Source of the DNA: Chloroflexota bacterium
GTDB taxonomy: Bacteria; Chloroflexota; Dehalococcoidia; UBA2247; RBG-13-53-26
Direction of reading: 5' to 3'
NCBI GenBank assembly: GCA_017885485.1
Contig: JAFNFZ010000146.1
Location: 1-6,649, forward strand
Length of the DNA: 6,649 nucleotides
This document shows positions 1 to 4,857 of the stretch, piece after piece. The translations under genes and the position numbers were made by a program. Numbering within the stretch: position 1 is the stretch's first letter; each line of letters starts with the position of its first letter. The notes under the pieces were generated by a model that saw only the letters and a list, made by a program, of their open reading frames with translations, was not told the DNA's origin and did not search any database.

Positions 1-114
1 CGCTACAATGACCAGGGAGCGGACGCTATAGGCCTCATTTCGCGATAGGAGCACTACGGGCCGCCGTCCGGCTGGCTTTCCCAGCTCTGCCCACCATATC
101 TCGCCTCTTCTCAC
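1..114 (-). CDS. MazF/PemK-family endoribonuclease toxin, N-terminal part (runs off the left edge)
   Basis: MazF/PemK toxins are small mRNA-cleaving endoribonucleases held inactive by a cognate antitoxin. Translating the minus strand from GTG at 114-112 gives 38 in-frame residues up to the window edge, with the hallmark MazF opening: RRGEIWWAELG near residues 2-12, then GRRPVVLLSRN near 16-26, and a following strand SLVIVA. These correspond to the first beta strands and the conserved GxxRPxxxxS substrate-pocket segment of the family. The GTG start overlaps the TGA of the upstream antitoxin gene as GTGA, the usual translational coupling of antitoxin-toxin pairs. The rest of the protein (full length would be about 110 residues) lies outside the window, so whether the toxin is intact cannot be judged. 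The family assignment is confident; activity is inferred. Confidence 0.88.
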   Translation of the reverse strand, partial: MRRGEIWWAELGKPAGRRPVVLLSRNEAYSVRSLVIVA

Positions 115-377
115 TGCCAGGGCTCCTCAGCCAGGATGTTGCCGGCAGCCCGGCGGGCGGCCTCGACCTCCTCTGGCGACTCTGGCAGCTTCTGGTAAGC
201 TCGGACATACTGTTCGCTCAACTCCTGTTCCCGCTCTCGGCGCAGGAGCGCTTCCACGGCGCGCCGGAAGAACTGGCTGCGGCTCTCGCCGCTTTCCTCC
301 CTTTCCCGCTCCACAGCATCAAGCACCTCTTCTGGAAGACTGATGGCTATCTTGGTTGTTTTGGCAGTCTTGGGCAT
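111..377 (-). CDS. Ribbon-helix-helix (CopG/MazE-like) antitoxin
   Basis: An 88-residue protein that should neutralise the adjacent MazF-like toxin and repress its own promoter. Residues about 7-46 form a ribbon-helix-helix DNA-binding domain: beta strand TTKIAISLP (7-15), first helix EEVLDAVERER (16-26), a turn with G30, then second helix SRSQFFRRAVEALLRR (32-47). The C-terminal 40 residues are acidic and probably disordered until bound, ending in LAEEPWQ, which resembles the toxin-binding tail of MazE-type antitoxins. ATG at 377-375 is preceded by AAGAGGT (384-390) with 6 nt spacing. The gene overlaps the toxin start by 4 nt. The boxes found in its promoter are plausible binding sites. RHH fold assignment is firm; the specific toxin partner follows from position. 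Confidence 0.9.
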   Translation of the reverse strand: MPKTAKTTKIAISLPEEVLDAVEREREESGESRSQFFRRAVEALLRREREQELSEQYVRAYQKLPESPEEVEAARRAAGNILAEEPWQ

Positions 378-388
378 GGCATCACCTC

Positions 389-428
389 TTCATACCAATT
401 TCATACCATAGTATGAATCATGACATAC
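389..428. promoter_or_regulatory. Operator array: four CATAC-core boxes on an exact 11-bp period
   Basis: Seven-base boxes start at 389 (TTCATAC), 400 (TTCATAC), 411 (GTATGAA, inverted) and 422 (GACATAC, two mismatches). The spacing is 11 bp each time, about one helical turn. Boxes two and three form a perfect inverted repeat (400-406/411-417, 4-bp spacer). The first two boxes extend to a 9-bp direct repeat TTCATACCA (389-397 and 400-408). The array covers the -10 region, the probable transcription start and the edge of the antitoxin's ribosome binding site, so occupancy by the RHH antitoxin or the antitoxin-toxin complex would block expression. Repressor identity is inferred from position and family behaviour. 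Confidence 0.65.
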
Positions 429-438
429 GGTCTGTCAA
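410..438 (-). promoter_or_regulatory. Sigma70-type promoter of the toxin-antitoxin operon
   Basis: On the minus strand a perfect -35 TTGACA (433-438) is followed by a 17-bp spacer (416-432) and a -10-like CATACT (410-415; 4 of 6 matches to TATAAT). Transcription would begin near 403, about 25 bases ahead of the antitoxin ATG, leaving room for its Shine-Dalgarno AAGAGGT at 384-390. The -10 lies inside the repeated CATAC boxes, as expected for an autorepressed operon. Read from sequence only. Confidence 0.6.
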
Positions 439-560
439 TTCGCTCGTTTGCTTTCTGACTCTGCCTACCGTAACATGGGCCAAATCAGTCGATCTGTGAG
501 GCGATCGAAGCGGCCAGTGGCCCAGTCGTCAGGCCTTGAGTTTCAGCCTGTCTTGCGTCA

Positions 561-574
561 GGTATCGGGATACC
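561..574. repeat. 14-bp palindrome ahead of the acyl-CoA gene operon (possible operator)
   Basis: GGTATC-GG-GATACC is a perfect 6-bp inverted repeat with a 2-bp spacer. It ends 8 bp before the Shine-Dalgarno of the first operon gene. It sits in the 157-bp stretch (439-595) between the divergent toxin-antitoxin promoter and the operon, in which no gene is seen. A short GGCCA-G-TGGCC inverted repeat (512-522) is also present there. No convincing -35/-10 pair for the plus strand was found. A regulator site is possible, but chance is not excluded. Confidence 0.35.
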
Positions 575-582
575 GTGTGAAT

Positions 583-589
583 GGGGAGG
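583..589 (+). promoter_or_regulatory. Shine-Dalgarno deciding the acyl-CoA dehydrogenase start
   Basis: GGGGAGG lies 6 nt before ATG 596. A competing ATG at 592 is in another frame, and the frame of ATG 596 is closed by a TGA at 593-595, so 596 is the earliest possible ATG for the protein and has good spacing. Confidence 0.7.
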
Positions 590-595
590 CTATGA

Positions 596-1837
596 ATGTA
601 CAGGCATAGCGTGCTGAAATCCCTCTGCAAGGAAGAAGACCTCATCCTCCGGGAGCTGGCCAGGGATTTTGTGGACCAGGAAATCATGCCCGTGCGGGAG
701 CGCATCGACGATGACGAGCATCATGCGATTGTCAAAGAGCTGCTGCAGGGTCTGGCCAACCTGGGTTTCATCAGGGCCATCTTTCCGGAGAGGCACGGAG
801 GCTCCGACATCCGTTCTGCGGTGACGCTGGGTCTGCCCCTGGAGGAAATAGCCCGGGGAGACTCAGGCATAGCCGTGGCTCTGGCATGTACGCTGTGGCC
901 CTTCATGCCAGCCGTATGGGCCAATAACGACGCTGTGCTGGACCACTTCGGCCCCATATTCTGCGGCGATGAACTGAGAATAGGGTGTTTCAATATGACC
1001 GAACCGGGTGGATCGTCGGGAGGAGGGGGATGTGACATCGAGAATCCGGGAATGCAGGGCCGCAAGATCCGTACCACGGCCAAGCTCGACGGCGAGCACT
1101 GGGTCCTGAACGGCCAGAAGATCTGGGCCTCCAACTCCGGCATTGCCGATGCTTATCTGATGGTCTGCACCACCGACGCCAGCCAGGGAGACGAAGGTAT
1201 TGCGCTGATCTACGTGCCGGGCGATGCCGAGGGCCTGTCGTTCGGCAACTTCGAGCGAAAGGCGGGAATGGCCGCCGATCGGAACACCACGACCTACCTG
1301 GAGAACGTGCGGGTGCCGAAAGAGTACCGCGTCTCGGGACCCGGCGATGATGCCAGGTACTTCCACGCCAACCTGGCCGTGGGGAGGCTGGCCAGCGCGG
1401 CCATGTCGGTAGGCAACGCACAGGGTGCTTTTGAAACGGTCCTCGATTTCACCGGTGACCGGGTGGTGGGCAAGCCGGGGAAGCCGATCCGCCACCATTC
1501 CATAGCGGCAGCGATGATAGCTGATATGGCCATAGGCATCGAGACGGCCCGGATGACCTACCTGACAGGGGCGTACCGCTTCGACCATCCCAAGGAGTAT
1601 GGCGCTGCCTACTCGCTGGAGCAGCTCTCCTACGCCAGCATAGCCAAGGTCTACGGGGCAGATGTGGCGGTGATGGTCACCAACCGGGCCATGGAGCTGA
1701 TGGGAAGCTACGGATATGTGAGAGAGTGCCACCTGGAGAAATACTGGCGCGACTGCAAGATCATCCAGCTATGGCTGGGCGGGGCTCAACTGGGGCGCTT
1801 CGATGTGTGCCGGGCATACTACGACCTGCCTTTGTGA
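596..1837 (+). CDS. Acyl-CoA dehydrogenase-family flavoprotein without the canonical catalytic glutamate
   Basis: A 413-residue acyl-CoA dehydrogenase fold, usual length for the family: N-terminal helical domain (about 1-125), beta domain (about 126-240), C-terminal helical domain (about 250-405). Family FAD/substrate motifs are visible: CFNMTEPGG (131-139), DGEHWVLNGQKIWASNSG (165-182) and MGSYGYVRECHLEKYWRD (369-386). Such enzymes normally form an alpha,beta double bond in an acyl-CoA and pass electrons to Etf. Two oddities. The C-terminal motif that normally reads IYEGTxEIQR is LWLGGAQLGR (392-401), placing Leu394 where the catalytic Glu belongs. The alternative Glu of isovaleryl/long-chain enzymes in helix G is Gly (VGRL, 262-265). 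A glycine-rich insertion SSGGGGCDIENPG (140-152) interrupts the usual TEP-to-TTA segment. It is the first gene of the five-gene operon, 48 bp ahead of the next. It may use a relocated base, as alicyclic acyl-CoA dehydrogenases do, or catalyse another reaction. Confidence 0.88.
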   Translation: MYRHSVLKSLCKEEDLILRELARDFVDQEIMPVRERIDDDEHHAIVKELLQGLANLGFIRAIFPERHGGSDIRSAVTLGLPLEEIARGDSGIAVALACTLWPFMPAVWANNDAVLDHFGPIFCGDELRIGCFNMTEPGGSSGGGGCDIENPGMQGRKIRTTAKLDGEHWVLNGQKIWASNSGIADAYLMVCTTDASQGDEGIALIYVPGDAEGLSFGNFERKAGMAADRNTTTYLENVRVPKEYRVSGPGDDARYFHANLAVGRLASAAMSVGNAQGAFETVLDFTGDRVVGKPGKPIRHHSIAAAMIADMAIGIETARMTYLTGAYRFDHPKEYGAAYSLEQLSYASIAKVYGADVAVMVTNRAMELMGSYGYVRECHLEKYWRDCKIIQLWLGGAQLGRFDVCRAYYDLPL

Positions 1838-1856
1838 GATAGAGACTCGCCGGCCC

Positions 1857-1866
1857 CCGCATGCGG
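1857..1866. repeat. 10-bp palindrome in the first intergenic gap
   Basis: CCGCATGCGG lies between the acyl-CoA dehydrogenase-like gene and the first dehydratase-type subunit, just ahead of the latter's Shine-Dalgarno (GAGGAGG, 1871-1877). It has no U-run after it, so it is not a terminator. It may be chance in GC-rich DNA. Confidence 0.25.
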
Positions 1867-1885
1867 CCCTGAGGAGGATGAAGCC

Positions 1886-3019
1886 ATGAGCAAGAACGAA
1901 ATCCTGGGCATAATGCACAGCGCCATCCAGAAGCCCAGGAATGCCTATCTTGACGAATGGATGGGAGAGGGAAGAAGGGTGATGGGGTACTACTGCTCCT
2001 ATGTTCCGGAGGAGATCTTCACTGCCGCCGGTCTGCTTCCTTACCGGCTGCGGGGGGCGGGCAGTGATAGCAGCGCTGATGGCGACGCCTATATGAGCGC
2101 ACGCATCTGCACCTTCGTGCGCCACACCGTCAGCCTGGCATTGCGGGGGGAACTGGACTTTTTGGATGGGGTGGTGCTGGCTCAGAACTGCGACCACATC
2201 CGTCGTGCCGCAGACCTGTTCAGGAAGAAGGTCAGGCCGGCCTTCTACGGTTTTCTGTCCATCCCCAGGGTGCCCAAAGAGAGGCTGTTTGACTGGTATC
2301 TGGCCGAACTGAGACGACTCAAGGCGGAGATGGAGGCGCACTACTCCATAGCTATCACGGAACAGAACCTGGAGGACGCCATCGCGCTGCACAACGCGAC
2401 GAGGCAGCGGATAGCCAGGCTCTATGAGCTGAGGAAGAGGGAGGCGCCACCGATCACAGGACAGGAAGCGCTGACGGTTACCGTGGCGGCCCACGTGATG
2501 CCGCGGGCTCAGTTCAACTCGCTGATGGACCATCTGCTGGCCGATCTGGAACAGGCCAGGGGCAACGGTGACTACCGGGCGCGAGTGATCGTCACCGGCG
2601 GGGTGATGGACGAACCGGAGTATCTGGCGGCCATAGAAAACCAGGGTGCCCTGTCTGTGGCGGAACTGGTCTGTTTCGGGCAGCGGTCTTTCGGGGACCC
2701 GATTGGATCCCGCCCCGGCGAGCCGCTGGAACGCATAGCCCGGCAGAGATTCTTCCAGGTGCCGTGTGCGCGGATGGTGGAGTGCTTCGACGAGCAGTTC
2801 TCCGAGCTGACGAGAAGAATGAAGGAGTACAAGGCCGACGGCATCATCTTTCAGCGGATGAAGTTCTGCGATCCGTGGGCGGGCGATGGTCATAACCTCT
2901 ACTGGAGGATGAAGGAGGCGGGGATTCCGTTCTTGAGTCTGGAGAGGGAGTACCAGGTGTCAGCGGCAGGACAGGTGAAGACCCGCGTTCAGGCTTTCAT
3001 GGAACAGATGGGCAAGTGA
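1886..3019 (+). CDS. 2-hydroxyacyl-CoA dehydratase / benzoyl-CoA reductase superfamily, small subunit (HgdB/BcrC-like)
   Basis: A 377-residue protein of the HGD-D superfamily, close in length to HgdB and BcrC. These pair with a second paralogous subunit; each can hold a [4Fe-4S] cluster, and the dimer makes a ketyl radical from an acyl-CoA after ATP-driven one-electron reduction by a separate activator. Conserved features visible: GYYCSYVPEEIFTAAGLLPYR (34-54) with Cys37, CTFVRH (75-80), NCDHIRR (101-107), ELVCFGQRSFGD (260-271), KFCDPWAGD (326-334), and the closing LEREYQVSAAGQVKTR (352-367). Cys37, Cys102 and Cys328 are the likely cluster ligands by family position. ATG 1886 has GAGGAGG (1871-1877) 8 nt upstream. 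The next gene codes the partner subunit. Whether it reduces an aromatic/enoyl-CoA or dehydrates a 2-hydroxyacyl-CoA cannot be told from sequence; no activator gene is present here. Confidence 0.9.
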   Translation: MSKNEILGIMHSAIQKPRNAYLDEWMGEGRRVMGYYCSYVPEEIFTAAGLLPYRLRGAGSDSSADGDAYMSARICTFVRHTVSLALRGELDFLDGVVLAQNCDHIRRAADLFRKKVRPAFYGFLSIPRVPKERLFDWYLAELRRLKAEMEAHYSIAITEQNLEDAIALHNATRQRIARLYELRKREAPPITGQEALTVTVAAHVMPRAQFNSLMDHLLADLEQARGNGDYRARVIVTGGVMDEPEYLAAIENQGALSVAELVCFGQRSFGDPIGSRPGEPLERIARQRFFQVPCARMVECFDEQFSELTRRMKEYKADGIIFQRMKFCDPWAGDGHNLYWRMKEAGIPFLSLEREYQVSAAGQVKTRVQAFMEQMGK

Positions 3020-3021
3020 GG

Positions 3022-3038
3022 CTTGTCTGACAGACAAG
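3022..3038. repeat. Perfect 17-bp palindrome between the two dehydratase-type subunit genes
   Basis: CTTGTCTG (3022-3029), a single A, then CAGACAAG (3031-3038): 8-bp arms with no mismatch, filling most of the gap after the stop at 3017-3019 and ending 4 nt before the next gene's AGGAGG. As RNA it would fold to a short hairpin (about 6-7 bp with a 3-5 nt loop). No U-run follows, so it is not an intrinsic terminator. It could be an operator, an RNA processing site, or a hairpin tuning relative subunit translation. Confidence 0.6.
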
Positions 3039-3042
3039 GTCT

Positions 3043-3048
3043 AGGAGG
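3043..3048 (+). promoter_or_regulatory. Shine-Dalgarno fixing the large-subunit start at ATG 3053
   Basis: AGGAGG is followed 4 nt later by ATG 3053. The same frame is open back to a TTG at 3023, but that codon lies within the 17-bp palindrome, has no Shine-Dalgarno at proper distance, and would add residues (SDRQGLGGE) unlike the family. ATG 3053 is preferred. Confidence 0.75.
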
Positions 3049-3052
3049 AGAG

Positions 3053-4372
3053 ATGTCCATACTGGGCAAGGAACGTAAGGCGGACTGGGAAGTGGTCTAT
3101 GAGGGGGTGAACGGGTTGATGGATCTGTATTCCGAAGACCCCGATTCCAAGGGTATGAATGCCATACTGAAGGGCTTTCGCAGCTATGTGGATGACCTGT
3201 TTGGGGCGGCTGACGAAGGACGGCCCATCGTCTGGCACAACTGTGGTTGCACTCCCGAACTCATCAAAGGCCTGGAGGGAGTCCAGTCTATGCCCATAGA
3301 GGTATTGACCGTACTGCAGGACCTGGTGGGCGATGCGCAGTACACCGTGGCACTGATTGACGAAGCGGAGGCGCATGGCTTGGCCAGCGAGGTTTGCTCC
3401 ATCGACAAAGCGGCTGTAGGCAGCGTCCTGAGCGGTCTCTATCCGGAGCCAACCTGCATGCTGTATCACAACACGCCGTGCGATTCGCAGATCGCGGCCA
3501 TCAAGACCATGCGCGCTCTGACAGGGAAGCCGATGCGGATGATGGACGTTCCCTATCTCTACGGTGACCGTGAGGTGGAATATCTGGCCCGACAGATGGC
3601 TGAAAGCATACCCTTTCTTGAGGAACACACAGGAAGGAGGTTCAACTGGGACCGGTTTCGTCAGGTCTGTGAAGAGTCGAACCGCACGGCCGAATACCTG
3701 CGGGACTGGAATGACCTGCGGCGCCACGTTCCCTGTCCGCAGGTGAGCAAGATTGTGGCACTCTCCACGGCCTTGCTGGTGGCTTTCTCGGGCGATCCCG
3801 AAGGCACAGCCGTGGCCAGGGCGTTCAGAGATGAGGCCAGAGAGCGCATCGAGAGGAGTGAGAGCGCGGTGGAGGGCGGAGAGATATACCGCGCGGTGTG
3901 GTACCAGGACCCGGTGTGGTGGGACCTGCAGTTCTACGATTGGATGGAGGCCGAACTGAAGCTGGTGATACCAATGGACCTCTTCGGGTACTATGCTCCA
4001 GAGGCGCTGATCGACACCTCCACGCCTGAGTCGATGCTACGGGGGCTGGCCCGGAAGAGCCTGAGGGTGCTGCCCATGTCTCGGCAGTTCAAGGGGCCCA
4101 TAGACAACTTCATCGATGACTACCTCAAGATGTGCGATGAGTATGGGGCGGACTTCGGCATTTTCGCCGGGCATGTGGCCTGCAAACACGGTCTGGGGGG
4201 TATCGGATTGTTCCGCGAAGCTTCCAGAGAGGCGGGGGTTCCGCTGCTGTATTTCGAATTTGACATGTTTGACCCCAGGGTGACGCCGGTGGAAACAATT
4301 CAGGCCGAGATAGCTAACTTCATTGAAGTGGTGGTGAAGCCTGGAAAGGAACTCTCTGGAGCGGCCCGTTGA
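3053..4372 (+). CDS. 2-hydroxyacyl-CoA dehydratase / benzoyl-CoA reductase superfamily, large subunit (BcrB/HgdA-like)
   Basis: A 439-residue partner of the preceding subunit, close in size to BcrB. Family features: RPIVWHNCGCTPELIKGLEG (57-76) with Cys64 and Cys66; SEVCSIDKAAVG (112-123); CMLYHNTPCDSQ (135-146); and near the C-terminus GHVACKHGLGGIGLFRE (373-389), then PLLYFEFDMFDPRVTP (397-412) and IQAEIANFIE (416-425), the H-x-x-C-K and E-x-D segments of the superfamily. Cys64 or Cys66, Cys115 or Cys143, and Cys377 are the likely cluster ligands, inferred by motif position only. The gap after the small subunit is 33 bp and holds a perfect palindrome; the SCP2 gene follows after 41 bp. The pair should form a heterodimer or heterotetramer in the cytoplasm. 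Substrate is unknown. The frame also opens at TTG 3023, which is considered spurious. Confidence 0.88.
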   Translation: MSILGKERKADWEVVYEGVNGLMDLYSEDPDSKGMNAILKGFRSYVDDLFGAADEGRPIVWHNCGCTPELIKGLEGVQSMPIEVLTVLQDLVGDAQYTVALIDEAEAHGLASEVCSIDKAAVGSVLSGLYPEPTCMLYHNTPCDSQIAAIKTMRALTGKPMRMMDVPYLYGDREVEYLARQMAESIPFLEEHTGRRFNWDRFRQVCEESNRTAEYLRDWNDLRRHVPCPQVSKIVALSTALLVAFSGDPEGTAVARAFRDEARERIERSESAVEGGEIYRAVWYQDPVWWDLQFYDWMEAELKLVIPMDLFGYYAPEALIDTSTPESMLRGLARKSLRVLPMSRQFKGPIDNFIDDYLKMCDEYGADFGIFAGHVACKHGLGGIGLFREASREAGVPLLYFEFDMFDPRVTPVETIQAEIANFIEVVVKPGKELSGAAR

Positions 4373-4413
4373 TAACGGCCGGCGCTTCAAGCATCTCGAG
4401 AAAGGAGTAGGGG

Positions 4414-4854
4414 ATGGCATATTTCAGAGACTCGCAGGAGTGCGATGCAATGTTGGGCGGTTTCTTCCGCGCAATGTCTCAGGAGGTGACAAAAGGCGAT
4501 AAGGAGTTGGTGAAGATACAGGAGAAGTTGGCCGAGATCGAGCTGATCGTCAAATTCGTGTGGCGCGAGCCAGTGCTGACGGTGACGCTGGACTTCACCA
4601 AGAACCCGTTCAAGGTCAGCATCAACGATGATACCGTCACTCCCACGGCCACCTTCACTCTGACTGCAGACGAGGCTCACAGATTCTGGCACGGGAAGGT
4701 GAACCTGGCCAAGGCCCTGACCACGAAGGCCATTGTGGCCAGAGGGCCAATCCCCAAGATCCTGAAGCTGCTGCCGGTCATCCAACCGATGTACCGCCGC
4801 TACCCGCTGTACCTGAAGGAGAAGGGGAGGGAGGACCTGGTGCTGGCCAAGTAG
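4414..4854 (+). CDS. SCP2 (sterol carrier protein 2) domain protein, acyl-CoA/lipid carrier
   Basis: A stand-alone SCP2-like protein of 146 residues. The domain binds acyl-CoAs and other hydrophobic ligands in a tunnel formed by a beta sheet and helices. Evidence: a long amphipathic helix (about 24-46), beta strands with VTLDF (57-61) and FKVSINDDTVTPTATFTL (66-83), then the characteristic segment TADEAHRFWHGKVNLAKAL (84-102) and KAIVARGPIPKILKLLPVI (105-123). The latter is the family's G-P-x-x-K-x-L-K-L-L-P signature. A tyrosine/arginine-rich tail (127-133) follows. No signal peptide or membrane segment is seen, so it is cytoplasmic. ATG 4414 has AAGGAG (4402-4407) 6 nt upstream. Placed between radical-type acyl-CoA enzyme subunits and an ACS-like gene, it may hold or shuttle a bulky acyl-CoA for them (inference). 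Confidence 0.85.
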   Translation: MAYFRDSQECDAMLGGFFRAMSQEVTKGDKELVKIQEKLAEIELIVKFVWREPVLTVTLDFTKNPFKVSINDDTVTPTATFTLTADEAHRFWHGKVNLAKALTTKAIVARGPIPKILKLLPVIQPMYRRYPLYLKEKGREDLVLAK

Positions 4855-4857
4855 GCG

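Noticed and set aside
536..564. Plus-strand promoter for the operon: TTGAGT (536-541) with a 17-bp spacer
   Set aside because: The hexamer at the -10 position (CAGGTA) does not resemble TATAAT; no alternative pair with good spacing was found.
863..1732. Long open frame on the minus strand (289 codons) opposite the dehydrogenase
   Set aside because: Its translation is rich in His, Arg, Gly and Val with no recognisable domain; it is the codon-bias shadow of the strongly supported plus-strand gene.
1769..2893. Long open frame on the minus strand (374 codons) opposite the small dehydratase-type subunit
   Set aside because: No domain is recognisable, and it spans the end of one real gene and most of another; it is an antisense shadow in GC-rich coding sequence.
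3023..3052. TTG start adding ten residues to the large dehydratase-type subunit
   Set aside because: The extension is encoded by the 17-bp palindrome and the Shine-Dalgarno itself; ATG 3053 has AGGAGG at suitable distance and the N-terminus then fits the family.
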